From contig VZRG01000192.1 of assembly GCA_013397435.1 (NCBI GenBank), positions 126,441-190,440 on the forward strand: a DNA stretch of 64,000 nucleotides, read 5' to 3'. This stretch comes from Erythrocercus mccallii (Eukaryota; Chordata; Aves; Passeriformes; Dicruridae). The notes below the pieces were generated by a model, which ran no database searches, was not told where the DNA came from, and saw only the letters and a program-made list of their open reading frames with translations. The translations under genes were made by a program, and so were the position numbers. Below, piece by piece: positions 13,514-25,877 of this stretch. Position 1 is the stretch's first letter. Every line of letters begins with the position of its first letter.

Positions 13514-13695
13514 AAGTTTTCAGTTTGTTTTGACAAAAGTAAAAGATACTACCTAGAGCTCCCAAATACAGAGCTAAAAGCAAAATTTAAGAACTATTTA
13601 AAATAAGTACACATAATTGCTACTTTTTATAGTTATAGGTGCCTGTGGAAGAACATAAAGTTGGTGTTTGTGTGGGTACTTGGGTATTTACCTAT

Positions 13696-13729
13696 GTAGA
13701 TGTGTATGTGTATGTATGCATGCATGTAC
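13696..13729. repeat. TG / ATG-type simple repeat
   Basis: Alternating TGTA, TGTG and TGCA steps (GTATGTGTATGTATGCATGCATGT). An imperfect purine-pyrimidine alternating tract. Confidence 0.75.
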
Positions 13730-16105
13730 AACATCTGTTGACATGAAGGCACATACAAAATATGAGAAAATAGCAATGTTTTGATTGAGCTCAAGCTATG
13801 TTTTTACAGTCTCCTACTGGAAAGGCAATACCATTAGTGGTGTCCTGGGAACATGCTTGCCACTTTCTTCAATGCATCTTTATCAATCGTTACATGATTC
13901 TATAAATCTGGAGGCCCAACCATCACGGGATGCATCAGAAAATTGCAGTGTTGAAATTATGGTTGTTTGGGATGATGGCCACTCAGGCAAAGCAACAATC
14001 CCAAAGAATCAGCAAGAATTGCTTGGTATTTCTTGTTCTCTTCCCTTAGGCTTGATGATTATATTTGGGGAAAGTTTGAGTTGAAAGACATTATTTTATT
14101 GGATTGACTTCAAGAAGTATTATACAATTATGCACACAGCTTTCTTGGTATGACTTTGGAGTGTGTTTTTTCCAACTATGAAATGTGGTGTTATCTACAG
14201 TGAAGAGAGATTTTGTTTGACAGCTCTGGTAATCCCTTATGAACATCGCCAGACTACAATTTTGATTTTGCTCTTTAAGTTTTTTATCCCCACATCTGGC
14301 CACACATTTGTATATGTATGTATACACAGCCAAAGTGTTTGGTTATAGTGCCGTGGCTTATGAAAGAAAACTTCAGGAAGAAACTGTAAGCAAAGTTTAT
14401 TTGGAGAAGCAGTGGATGGCACTGTTGGATTATAATTATAAGGCAATAAAACCTGCAAATCATAAATTGCAATATTTTTTGAAAATACATGAGCTACATG
14501 TAATATAATTCCTCGAAAATTATGAATTGAAGTTAAACCTCAATAGAACGTGATATTCAGGTGAGTGTTCTTGCTCTATGGTGTATTATGCAAATCATTG
14601 GGATTAATTGAAGGGAGACCAATCCAATTTGAATTCCAACATATTGTGGTGTTTCCCTCTTCCCAGAACTGCTGCTTATAGAGAACATTTTTTCATCAAG
14701 GACTCCAGCTCCTGAGGGGGAAGGAGGGCTCTGGTGGCAGAAGGAAGCTGGGTTAGAATGCTGGAGCAGAGCTATTGCTTCAGTCTGTTTAGGTGGGCTC
14801 ACATTTGCCATCAGGAGTTGAGAGGTCCTGGAGGACACCAGCAGCCTGCAAATATTTCATGTATAAACAGGGGCATCTATTCCCATGTGGCTCAAAAAAC
14901 TGTGTATACCTTGAATCACAGTGATCTTGACCTATACTAAGAAAAGCAAAAATTTTGAAAAAATTTTGTGCTGATAGTGTGTACTGAGTTGAATTTTACC
15001 CTTCACTAATATTCCTTTCTTGGGATACTTCTTGTTTGCTTTACTTGGTATGGGTTGTGAAGGGACATTTGTAACATGGTGGGCCTGGCTTTTCCCTTGT
15101 GCTGTAAACTTTTATTTCCTTTTTATTTCCCTGCTTTCAAGGATAGATTTGTGGAGTTGTGGATTACAAAGAACAAACATTTTCAAGTGTTTGTTCCACT
15201 GCAGTGATCAAATATCTCCAATTATTAATTGCCACAACCAAATTGAAAAGAAAGCAACAGCAAAAATAGGTGAGCTTATGTTAAACCACAGCCTGATGAA
15301 AAATGTCAGATTTTTTCTTTGCAGTCACACAGATTTTATGAGTTTTTTTCCTAGGTCCTTCTCAGGTGCAGGTTCCTCCGTCACCTCTTGTGCTTGGTTA
15401 TGTGTCACTGCTTCTATGTTGTGTCAATCTCTGGAAGCTGCCTATTCACTTCTGCTTTATATCATGTGCTTTTCTGGAAAGAAAATGCCTCTTCACTAAC
15501 TCTATGACTGCCAGACTGTGCAAAAGGGTGATGCAGACTGGGGGCCAGGGAGACACTCTTAAAGGTGATTTCTCTCTTCTTTTGTGGAGTGCCAGGCCAC
15601 ACAGGTGTATAATGGAAACTGTTTAACCTGCAGCATACAGTGTTCAAACCTTAAGTGTTTTTACGCCAGTCAGGCTGTCGTACTTGTGTTTTGAAAAGGG
15701 AAAGCTAGTTCCTAAAGCCACCCAAGAAAGGGAAACAAATAAAGGAAGTTTAAAACAAAATATAATATGGTAGCCAGGAGGAACTAGCCCTGAAAGGAGA
15801 CAGGTACTTTCAGGCTGCTCAAATAAAGGAAGAAATCTAGAGGTCCTGAAGAGATGGAGAGTGGCAGGGAGCAGGGAGTGAGAGGAGAGTAGCGGCTGAG
15901 ATGGTGGGGTGGAGGGTTGTGGGATCAGTTATGGTACCTTCCCCTTAGCTACTGCCCTTATCCCAGGTGTGGTGCATGCCTCTGGCATTGCCAAGATGGG
16001 AACCCATGCTGTATGCCTTATGGAGGAAGGCAGGGGCGAGAATAAAACCAGACGTCAGATGGGAGGGAGAGTGGAGAAGGTTTTTTAGAAATACAAAATA
16101 CTGGA

Positions 16106-16228
16106 GTTTTGGGGTTTTCTTTCTTTTTCTTTTTTTTTTTTTTTGTTTGTTTTGGGGTTTTTTTGTTTGTTTGTTTGTTTGTTTGTTTTTTGCGGGGGGG
16201 TTATTTTATTGGTTTTTTTGGTTTTTTT
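16106..16228. repeat. T-rich tract with (GTTT)n
   Basis: Poly(T) with scattered GGGG, then several tandem GTTT units around 16164-16186, seven G (16194-16200) and GGTTTTTTT repeats. It is the largest of the GT-rich low-complexity tracts in the window and lies just upstream of a purine run at 16287-16325. Confidence 0.9.
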
Positions 16229-16286
16229 AAATAAAAAATAGTAGGAAGTTTAATGAAGGAAGCTGAGTGTAGGTGGATAGGAGTGC

Positions 16287-16325
16287 AGAAGGAAGAGAAA
16301 AGGAAAGGAAGGGGGAGAGGAGAGA
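16287..16325 (+). repeat. Uninterrupted 39-base purine tract
   Basis: Only A and G from 16287 to 16325, with AAGG and GGAA steps that are partly mirror-symmetric. Such tracts can form triplex (H-DNA) structures in supercoiled DNA; that is family knowledge and not shown here. Confidence 0.85.
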
Positions 16326-16409
16326 TCTGCTGAGAGGTGGGAGAAGTGAAGGGGAGATCAGGGCAGTGCTCTCTCCTTTAACTCAGTGTACCATTTGAAA
16401 TGGCTATAT

Positions 16410-16473
16410 ATAGTTAAGAAATGCTAACATATGGCACTCATATAGCATATGGCACTCAAAATAGTTAAGAAAT
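16410..16473. repeat. Interleaved local duplication
   Basis: ATAGTTAAGAAAT occurs at 16410-16422 and 16461-16473, and CATATGGCACTCA at 16428-16440 and 16446-16458. The order is A-B-B-A in the same orientation, so it is not a simple tandem repeat and probably arose in more than one slippage or repair step. Confidence 0.85.
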
Positions 16474-17622
16474 ATGCTTGTCTTGCAGCCAAATGCTACT
16501 TTCATTTGCATGGGTGTAGGTGAGGATAGGATTTATTTCATACAAGAATGTTTCTCAGATTCCTCTGACTGTTAAATAAAGTAATGGGAGGGAGCTTCCC
16601 TTCTATTTTATCTTCAACCCTCTTTCATCCATGTGCAGAAACTGAATCCCATGGCAGAGCAAGGTACATGTACCAAAAGGGTTCCCCCCAACTTCCCAAT
16701 CTCTCTCTGGCTTTGAGTTCATAAAGGTTTTTGCTGAGGGTTCACAGAAGTCACTGGAGAGACTTACAGTCATTTCAACAGCCATTTAGTAGGCTCGCAG
16801 TATCCACAAACTTGAGATAGTTTTATAGGTTTTATTTTTATTTTGTTGGTTGAACTTTGTCAAAATGTTGGGGGGGGTTTACTATTATTTGGAGATTAAA
16901 GAATGTGCCCAAAGCCATACTGCAGAAAGATATCTTGTTCCTTTCCTTGGAAAGTCTATAAATCTGTGAATTAAATGAGAGTGGAAAATCCTGATTTCTA
17001 TTTCTCATTCTGTCCTGGATTGGCCTTAGTAATCATTTGCATCTGCAGAACAGTTCTTAAATTTCTTGTTGCTTAGTTGTATTTAGAATTGGAGGTGCCA
17101 TGTGAAATGGGAGATGAACTATGGGGAATGTTGCATACATATGTGGAAAAGAGTAGTCCCTGTTCTTTAAGAGTTTGTAATATAAATAGATAAGAGACAA
17201 TTGGGAGTGAACGGGATTATCATCCCAAATGAAAAAGCTAATTTTTTCTGTATGGATGAAGCACTTCAACACTTTGCTACTTAAAGAAGTCCTTCCACTG
17301 GAATCTGAATACTTAAAAAAAAATGCAACATTTTGCAGCAATAAATGAGAAAACAATATTTATCCTGTCTAAGGAAGGGGGTTTGTTTTTCTGCTGTTAT
17401 TTTATTGAATGATGTGACCCCAAGAGTCCTCAGCTACTGCTCTCCTATTCAACAGCATGGTCAAAATAAGAATTACAGCTCCACATATTAGGTCTCCTGA
17501 TCCTGAGCTGTGTGGTTTTAGACCAGAGGGACTTTTTTAGTCTACCTGATTAACTTTGTTCATTTAGGCATGACAATGGATATTTTTTGCCTGATTCTCA
17601 GTCCTGACTCCTGCTGTTCTAC

Positions 17623-17708
17623 AGGGGTTAGTTGAGGCTATCTCTCAAAACATGCTCATTACTTAAGGGTTTAGTTGAGACTATCCTTTAAAACATATTC
17701 ATTATTTC
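17623..17708. repeat. Diverged tandem duplication, 43-bp unit
   Basis: Two adjacent copies begin at 17623 and 17666. Both carry TTAGTTGAG, then C-TATC, AAAACAT and TCATTA in the same spacing. They differ by several substitutions, so the duplication is old. Confidence 0.82.
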
Positions 17709-17978
17709 CGTCCCTCAATAAAAGGAACACTTTAAGTGGGCTTAAAAATGAGGAAGAAATGCAAATGTGAGACATCATATTCAGTTGTGCCAGTTTCATG
17801 CTTGGCACAGATGATGAATTCGTGTACTAATAATTTCACAGAGACATTGGTAAGGTATGATAGATTAGGAATAAGTTGCAGGAGGGAACCTACTTTGCTT
17901 AGCCTGAATTTTTTTTGTGACTTCCCACACTTATGTTTTGAGTGATACCTTTACTATGTCAACAGGAAGCAAAAAATA

Positions 17979-18030
17979 CATCATCATCATCGTCGTCATC
18001 AATAATAATAATAACAGCAACAATAATAAA
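17979..18030. repeat. Compound trinucleotide repeat
   Basis: CAT units (with CGT variants) run into AAT units (with AAC/AGC variants): ATCATCATCATCGTCGTC, then AATAATAATAATAA, then CAACAATAATAAAC. Confidence 0.92.
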
Positions 18031-20650
18031 CAACCCTCCTCATTCAACTAGCCAGTAGAGTTCTTAAAGTGCTATTCAAAGTGCTATGTAATTTGGTTTA
18101 CAAGCTTGGCTTTAGGCATTGTTTTCACTGTTGTGTAAAACCTAGGTCTGGTCCTTTCAAAATAAATGGACACATGAAATGGAGTTCCAGTAATGATGGA
18201 GGTACCAGGAAAATAATGTCTCTTTTCTAATACATTTTCCTGCACAAAAGTATGGCATGAGAAAAAGTTGGCAGTCTGTGTTCTTGTTTTACAGTCAGTC
18301 TTGGTTGTAAACAACAAATTATAGTTTTCACTTCCCTCTTGTACTAGGTTTAAACACACTATAAACAAGTACCAATGTGTATTATACATCCTATCATTTT
18401 GGTTGAGATTAATAAAGAAACACTATGGTAAATCCATAACTAAAAGCATATTTAGTTTCATACTGAACTCATATAAACTGTGAGGACAATTGCAAGCCAT
18501 CCCTTCAGATTCATAAATCAAACACAGCAGCCTGAAATATGAGCACATTGTGTATTATCTCCCCCAGATATGCCATATCTTGTGAGAGTTCTGAATTTTA
18601 TTGAAGTCTGCTATCCTTTCAGAGTATGTGAACTTCTTGCCTCTATAGGACAGTAATGTATCATACAATCCAATTAGATTTATATTACTATCACTCCCTA
18701 TCATTCTACTCCTGAACTTTTAGTGCTTCCTCCACCTGCACATCCTTTGTTACCTTTGTAGTTTTCACAGAGATTTCCAGAGTGTGAGCCTACACACCAC
18801 GAGTTGACCTGAAAAGCCATGCTATACAAAATGCTTAGTGATGTGCATGTTAGTCATCGGACTAACTAAAAGTTACACTCACGCCAATTGCTTGCAGATA
18901 CCCCAAGATGCTCTTTTGGTTACTGTAATTTCTCATTTAGAGCTCTTAGTCATTTCTTAGTCAGACCACCTCCAAGAGAAAAACTCTCAGATTTATCATC
19001 TTTTTAATTTTTCTTCTTTTTTGTGTGTGTTTTTTGTTTCTTTGTAGGTTTTTTAATGTAACTTCCAGAGTAAGCAGATTTCATGAATGCACCTTGCAGC
19101 TTTGCATTAGTCAGAATGCTCTAATAAGACGTGTCATGTTCTTTGCTTTCTCTAGCCTTGGAGCAGGTGGGGAGAGCTAAAACATCTATTTTCAGTGTCA
19201 GCTTCTAGACAAAGAAAATGAACATTATTGAATTCTTCTGCTAAGGAACTAGAAATGAATCTCTTTTGCTTATGAAAATCCTTAGAGAAAAGAGATGAAA
19301 ATGAATCTGTGATTAGCAACTGATTGCTTCTTTTTCTATTGAAAACCCTCTTTTGAAGCAACTATTTCAGTAATATTAACATGCCTTCATTTCAAGACGT
19401 GTAGCTTATCAGGCTTTTGCTATCTTTTCTCCCCGGTAGACAGACTAGTTTTGCTGCAGGTCACCCTTCCCTTCCTCTATTCTCAGCTTTGCGACAGCTG
19501 GTGCCCTGCTTGCCTCTCTCTGTGAAACAGCCAGGCACTAATAGATCTATCACCAGGTCATTACTGCCTTCTCCATCACCACTGCCTGTCTCCCCTTGCA
19601 GTCTTCCTCCTCTGAGTCTATTATATCAATTACATTAAAGAAACTGGAAGCAAATGTGTGCCCACTCCAGAGCCTTAAGCCTACACCACAGGGAGACTTT
19701 TCCTTTCTAGAAGAGGAAAGAATCTGAACAGCCTCTCCCATGAATATCTCACAGTCTTTATGTAACTTTTCTAAAATAAATTCATCCATGTTATGTCTAT
19801 TCCTTTGCAATGTTTTCCTGATCACACGATGCGATTCTTCCAGTGAAGACAAATGGTTTATATTCCCTTGTGAGCAAAGTGGAAACTTGTTAATGAAAAT
19901 GTCATCACAGCAAATGCTTTTAATTCTCTCAGAACCACAGGCAGCAGTATGTATAGCACTCACTTGCCAGTTGCCTGTATGCCTGTCCATTGCAGCTACT
20001 GCTAGCTCTGGGGCAACTATGTGGTTCTCTCTCTACCGATGCTAGCAGATGTTTTGGCTTTTCCAGGAAGTATATTAATTATAAATTTAATTGGCTAAAT
20101 TTTGACCTGAAGGAAACTGTTTTTTAAATGGTACCCAGCCAAAACCCTGGCTGTCCCTGATACCTGAGAGTAACTCCTTGCATTTCCACAGGTGATATAT
20201 AAAATAGAACCTCTTAATTAGCAGTGCTTCTCTGTCTACACATTCTACTGAAATTATGTAAGTACTTAGATATACTCCTACCCTTAAGCATTTGGATCTA
20301 CACAGCATACTTACAAATATCTGTATGATTCATCTCTGGGCCTGAAACACTGTTCATCAAAACTTAAAAGCACCCAATCAAGACAAAGCCACATTTATCT
20401 CAGTCCCAGTGCCAGAGGAGATAGATTAATGCAAAAAACGTAGACACCAAAGTTGTCACAAGAGCAGCATACATACATAATTCCATAACATGTATAGATG
20501 CCATATCTACCTGGCTTAGTGTGTGTGTGCTTGCTTATTTGTGTATCTACCCATGTAATTTCCCTTCAGACAGAAGTCTGCTGGCCATAAGACACTGTTT
20601 TGACTGGCCTGGGAACAGAAAGAGAAAAGAAAAGTTAAAGAGGGTTGTTT

Positions 20651-20782
20651 ACAAAAAAAAAAATCCAAACCAAAAAAAAACCACATCCAAAACCCAAAAA
20701 CCCACACAATCCTCCCAAACAAACAAACACACACCCAAACAAAACCAAAACAAGCAAACAAGCAAACAAAAACCCAAACAAG
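20651..20782. repeat. A/C-rich low-complexity tract
   Basis: Poly(A) mixed with CC and CAAA units, including (CAAA)n and (CACA)n stretches. It is the complement of the GT-rich tracts elsewhere in the window. Open frames across it on both strands are lysine/asparagine/threonine or phenylalanine/cysteine/valine rich and are artefacts of composition. Confidence 0.9.
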
Positions 20783-21644
20783 TAGATCTCTAAGCAGTAA
20801 ATGGAAGTACTATACCAATGTTTTTGTGCTCAGGAGGTTGTTGAAGGCACAACAGCCAGATTTTCACCTCATCATTTAGGTATGCTGCTGTTCAAATCTT
20901 TTCCCAAGGCATGTACCTTGTATTTACCACCAGAATAACCGTCAACCTCCTGGTATCATATGCTGCCTGTTTTCTGACAAACACAATTTGAGTTATTTTT
21001 CAATAATTCACACCTCATTTTATACCCTCATATATATTGGTACCTTTTCAGTCCAGCTATTTTTAGTAGAAAATGTTTTCCCTTATGGAGCCAAGGAAAT
21101 GTGAAGCAACAGTATTTGCTAAAAAATCCATCTGTTCTTTTTTCCCCTCCTGAATTTTAGCAACTTTTTTCATGTGCCTTAATATAATCTTCCTACATAC
21201 ATATTCCTCCCTGTCACCATTCTCCTGATAATTCATATAATCAGTGTCTAAGAAGACCTGTTAAGGTACAGAGCAGTACTGGTTCTGTGAAGGGGACAAA
21301 CAAGGGCTTCAACACAGTCAGAAAAACTGGCAAAACCACCTTCAGTGGGTTGACCAAAGATGTGTACTTTGTATTGCATGGCAGAGAGCCCAATAGCACT
21401 AGCTACACAGGATTGCAATTAAATCATCTTTTATTCTTTTTGTTTTCAGGCAGTTGATCAGCAGATGTCCAGTTTAGCTCTGTATCGTTCACCAGGAGCA
21501 CGGACCTGAAAGGATTGTTCCAAAGTAAATGTGATGCCATATCCTTAAGTTAAGGATAGAGAAATGCATTAACTACTGAAGCACTACTGAGAGTGTTTTA
21601 AGTACTTTTCATTACTATACTGAAGATATTTACTGGCTGAAGAA

Positions 21645-21714
21645 GGGTTGGGTTTTGTTGTGGGGTTTTTTTGTTTGGTTGGTTTTGGTTTTTGTGGTTT
21701 TTTGGGTTTTTTTA
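21645..21714. repeat. G/T-rich low-complexity tract
   Basis: GGTTGGGTTTTGTTGTGGGG followed by mixed GGTTTT and GTTT units. Same composition class as 779-880 and 16106-16228. Confidence 0.88.
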
Positions 21715-22402
21715 GACTGCTTTTATTTTATCAACTCCACCTGTTGTTTTAGAAGGACAACACAAGTTTATGTATAGGTAGAAATGTTAACAAGATTGTG
21801 GACATTAGAACCTATACTTACAGATTTTCTTGCCCTTTTGACTGGACTAAGACCTAAGACAAATGTGTGTACTGTTGGTATATGGCAAATAGAAAAGCAA
21901 AGCTCTATATGCAGTATATGCTACTGATGAATGTAATTACAATGTACATTACCAAGAGCAATCTGAGCACAATAATAACAAGAAAATTAGATTAAATAGG
22001 TAGCAAAAACATACAGAAGGAGAAATTGTTCTATATAGTTTAAAAGTCTCCAACATCCCACATTTAAGCCAAGCTGCTTGTTTTCAAATCCAGAGAGATC
22101 CAGTTCTTAGTATAACATGTTTAATAAGCAAATTTTGACTGCTTCTTCTCTGGACTATTTGAGCACCTTCTAGACAATAGCAGATCAATCTCAACTACCT
22201 TTGAGAAATTTTTAAAAACACCTTATTTTCTGTATATCATCAGGAATGTCTTAACCCTCAGACCTGCAAGGGTTTAACTGTGCTTCTGAGTGCCATGAGC
22301 TAAAACCATCAGGGGACCACTGATTTTTAGGCATCTCTGTACTATTGGCTCAGCCTAGATTTAGGAGTCAAGGCTGTATGCACTGCTAATGGGAGCAGTC
22401 TT

Positions 22403-22430
22403 CAAAGTAGGATTCACAAAGTAGGATTCA
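22403..22430. repeat. Perfect 14-bp tandem duplication
   Basis: CAAAGTAGGATTCA is present twice with no spacer. The identity suggests a recent slippage event. Confidence 0.93.
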
Positions 22431-23217
22431 CAGCTATTTTCAATGATACAGCAGTAAATTAAAAGGAACGTATGTGTTTTGTGACTGGAAGTGGTCTGAT
22501 ATTCATGTATGAGGGGAGTAGGCAAGCTCAGTTTGCATGCATTTTTTCCTAGGTAAAAGTGCAGCTGGAAGCTAACTGACTGGGGATTATGTGAATTCTC
22601 CCTCTTCAGGCTTTAATTAGGGGCTTTAGTTATGGTTTGTATTAAGGTATCTCCTTCCTTTTGGTTCTGAAGACATCTTAAGATCTTTTGGTGTTGGATA
22701 CTGGCAAAGATCAGAACACAACTTCCTATGAATGTATGGAGTCTCCATTCCTTTATCAAGGTGGAAAGTTAATTTGAGTCTTCCCTATGCCCGTTAGTTT
22801 CTTACTAGTTTCGGATGCACAGAAGACAGTACTAGCAGCAAGAATATTTTAAGAAATAAGGGAGTAGTCCAAGGCAGGACTCAGGCTTGTAAGCAAAGAA
22901 CCTATATCATATGAAGTCAGAAAAAAATGTTAAAAAATGTTCCCATTCTTTAACATTTCCCACTGACTAGCATATTGGTAGCTTTTGCTGGCCATGACTA
23001 AACCTTTTCCCAGCACTGACCTCCCCAAAGTGAACAAAGGACATTTAAATAAAATAAAAATCAACTAACCAAAACAAAAAAATCAACCCCAAATTTTATT
23101 GAACCAAAAGCCATTTTTTTTCATTAGAAAGGAAATAGTGGTATCAGAATAGAAATTTTTAAAAGTTTACGCACCTCCCCTCTGAACAAAGTCTCACCAG
23201 GTTGGTTGTTGCTTCTA

Positions 23218-23272
23218 GCCAACATGGCGATTTTCATAGTAGTAGCAAGTGTTAGGTGGTCACAAGCACGTG
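23218..23272 (+). promoter_or_regulatory. YY1-like motif and CACGTG E-box
   Basis: CCAACATGGCGATT around 23218 carries the ATGGCG core of YY1 sites. CACGTG at 23267-23272 (within GCACGTGATTG) is a perfect E-box. They lie about 40 bp apart with no gene start recognised nearby. Both motifs are short and occur by chance, so regulatory use is a guess. Confidence 0.2.
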
Positions 23273-25207
23273 ATTGTTCACACCCTGACCCCTGTCTATC
23301 TCTTTCATCCTAGACACCCATGTAATTTGAGAGCTTCTTACTTGCTAATGCACCTTGCAGGTTCAGTACCTGTCCAGGTAGGTCTTTACACTCCCCTTCA
23401 TAAAGGCAAATGTAACAAATAGCTATCATTGCTAATTTTTGTGGCTTTTTTTCTCACCACATGGCATATGGTAAATTCCATCCTGAGACAAGTCTCTCCA
23501 TCCATAAAATAGGAAGTTCAGGCAGCTGAGAGCTGCAGTTTGGATTGGATCATGAAGGTCAGGTGCCTTAAATTAGGCTTCAGCTGTGCTCAGCGCAGGG
23601 TTGTGCACTTGGAGCTGGGGGACTACCCTAGAGCAAACCTGGAACATGACATTTCCATTTTTCTTAAGACCAAGAAAAGATTTTCCACAGAAGGTCTGCC
23701 CTCTATTTAGAATTCAGCTTAGATACAAGCATTACTTTTACTGGAGAAGGTTAATAAAAGCAGGTGTGCTTTGAAACCAACTACATAAAAGAAATACAAG
23801 TATCAAAATGTAAGAAAAGTTGCAGAACTTTCACTAAGCTGCTTTTCTGTCAGAGAAAAAGAGGTTAAAGGATGGTAGGAGAGAGCAGGCTAACAGGAAC
23901 TTGATTTTTCTCAAGTGTAGGAATATTGAAAAGTTGTATATCATAATTCTGATCGCACTTGTGCATTTGATTTTAAAGGAGAGCTAACTCAGTTCAGAAT
24001 AGCTGCTTGTAAGAAACTCTTTAGGTTCTTCTAAAAATTTAACTATAACTAGGATATTTGATAGAATATATTTGGGCTATCTGAAAAATGCTTTTCCCAT
24101 GAGAAGAAGAAATCCCCCCATTTTCAGTTTTATTTGACAGTGTCTAGTGCCTTTTCTTTCCCTTTTTCTGTGAGCAGTGTTAAAGCAAGGATGTGCATGT
24201 GGAAGCAGGACAAGAGAAAGGGCTCCTGCTTCAAAGGGACAGGAAGTGTCTCTGTGGTGTGAAGTACAAGAGAGGGTATAATCCCACTAATAGTAATCAT
24301 ATTCCTGGTACTGAGGTTAACATTACAATTTTTACACTGCCATCCCAGTGGCTACTGCCCTCTGCAAGGGTCAGTGCAAAGACAGGCACGTGTTGAGTTA
24401 GAGCTGTGGTGGTCCATTCAGACAACATGCTACTAAGGGCCATGGGTTTCCTGAGCTCTGTTCTTCAGCCACCTAGCATATAGCAGGGTGTTAAATAGGA
24501 AGTTAAAGTGTGGGGTGTAGTTGGCAGCCTAAGGAAGAATTTTAAAGAGAAAGAGTCCCATTCCTCCTTCTCTTCCTCTCATTTTTCCCTTTTTAGGAGT
24601 AAATTGCAAGCACCTTCTTTAGGGGGTAGCTGGGAAAAGAAGTTTCTTCATTTATCAGTCTTTGCTACTTCTCCAGTGTTTTTTCTTATCATGCACTCAA
24701 ACTGTACCCTTGCTGGATTCCCAGCAACACAGGAGTGCTTCTGCAGTCCTGCCACTCCAAGGGTAAGGCCATCAACCACCATCATCCAAACCCTATCTCT
24801 CCTTCAGATTGCAACACTGCTTTTAAACTCATAGTCACATTCCTTCTTCCTCCCTTTTTCCCCATGGAAACATTCCATAGGTTGGAAAGTTGCCATGAAT
24901 TGCCTCCCCAGGATTTGTATCTCCTGTTTTAAGCCAGCATGCTCTAGGAGCTCTGGCATTTCCAGACATTCCCTTGTGGCAGTAAATGGTACTTTACACG
25001 GTAGCTCAGGAAGGTTTCTTTTTTTCCTGTGTAGATGAGAGTGTTATTGATAAGACTCAGTTGTCTAATGTTGCAGGACCATCTGTTACTGAAAGAGGAG
25101 AATTCTTTGCATTTTTGGAGATAATTTGTTCTATGAGAAAAGGCAACTACTGAAATGCATTGATGGCTCAGTCCTGGAAAAGTGGCTTTAATCATAAACT
25201 CTGTTAC

Positions 25208-25212
25208 AACAT
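25208..25212. repeat. 5' target-site duplication (AACAT)
   Basis: AACAT directly before the TGTTGTAGGG start of the LTR, matching 25878-25882. Confidence 0.88.
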
Positions 25213-25877
25213 TGTTGTAGGGTGACTTTATGATGCCTGTATCCCCAATCGTCTGTTCTGTTAGTGCTGTATACTGAGTTCTGTACCTTTAAGACTGATT
25301 CTGAGTGTGAACCAGGGAAAGAAGAAGTGCGGACTTTGTTTTGAGAAAACTGCCGGACTCCCCCAGCATTCCTCACTCCTGACTCTGTGGCGTGGAGGCA
25401 CGGACAGTGGCGGGACAGAGATCTCTTGTGCTTCTAGTTAGTTTTAGCTAGCTGAGGCAGAGAAGTTCCCTGGACTGTTTTTTTCTTCCTTTTTCTTGAG
25501 ACTGTTTAAATCTGCTCTGGACTGAAAAACCCAGAGGAGCATCGAGGGCTCGCACCTGCAGCCCACCAGGCCTGGACCTCTGGAGGGACTGGGATTGATA
25601 AGAGACAGAGAACTGAGCTACACCTATGGCAAGGACTTTCTCAGTTTGCCATCTCTCTTCAGAGCAGCAAGAGGTTTTATTGTTTCATTATTCATTTTAT
25701 TGTTTTATGTTATTCATTCTTTTTACCTGTAGGTATCTTTGTTAAATAAATAGCTTTTTCCACTTTTCTCTGAGGAAGTTACTTCCCCGGCCTGGCAGGG
25801 GGGAGGGGCCATTTGGGTTTGCTTTCCAGAGGAACCCCTTTGGAGGTTTCCTCCCAAATTTGCCCTAAACCAAGACA
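25213..25877 (+). mobile_element. Solo LTR of an endogenous retrovirus, ERVL-like, 665 bp
   Basis: The element begins TGTTGTAGGGTGACTTTATG and ends TAAACCAAGACA. A perfect 5-bp target duplication, AACAT, stands at 25208-25212 and 25878-25882. An AATAAA polyadenylation signal lies at 25745-25750 in GTTAAATAAATAGC, followed by a T-rich stretch and a G/C-rich 3' part, as expected for R and U5. The start, with CCCCAATCGTCTGTTCTGTT some 35 bp in, recalls LTRs abundant in songbirds; this is from memory. Its interior does not resemble the LTR at 10141-10849 apart from the AAACCAAGACA end, so I treat it as a different family. No internal viral coding sequence flanks it. The minus frame at 25188-25376 crosses the LTR edge and is not a gene. 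Confidence 0.9.

Larger units (their letters stand above)
10855..25212. other. Unique DNA without a recognised gene
   Basis: About 14 kb with no defendable gene. It contains the simple and tandem repeats listed separately at 13467-13513, 13696-13729, 16106-16228, 16287-16325, 17623-17708, 17979-18030, 20651-20782, 21645-21714 and 22403-22430. It also has a short hairpin at 11017-11050 and an interleaved local duplication at 16410-16473. Long open frames at 15020-15499 (+) and 19550-19990 (-) have no recognisable domain. A YY1-like and an E-box motif lie near 23218-23272. Confidence 0.6.

Noticed and set aside
15020..15499. 159-codon plus-strand frame
   Set aside because: Rich in Phe, Leu, Cys and Ser, as expected from translated AT-rich DNA; it matches no membrane-protein family and lacks a plausible start context.
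16885..16920. Possible MIR core (GATTAAAGAATGTGCCCAAAG)
   Set aside because: Match limited to one short stretch without the neighbouring conserved words.
18990..19050. Strong polypyrimidine tract ending in TTTCTTTGTAG, like a splice acceptor
   Set aside because: No open reading frame with coding character follows, and T-rich tracts of this kind are common here.
19550..19990. 146-codon minus-strand frame with fairly balanced amino acids and a good-looking splice donor (CAA followed by GTGAGT) near its start
   Set aside because: The donor would cut the frame after about nine codons, no acceptor or neighbouring exon was found, the plus strand is also open for 101 codons, and no domain is recognisable.
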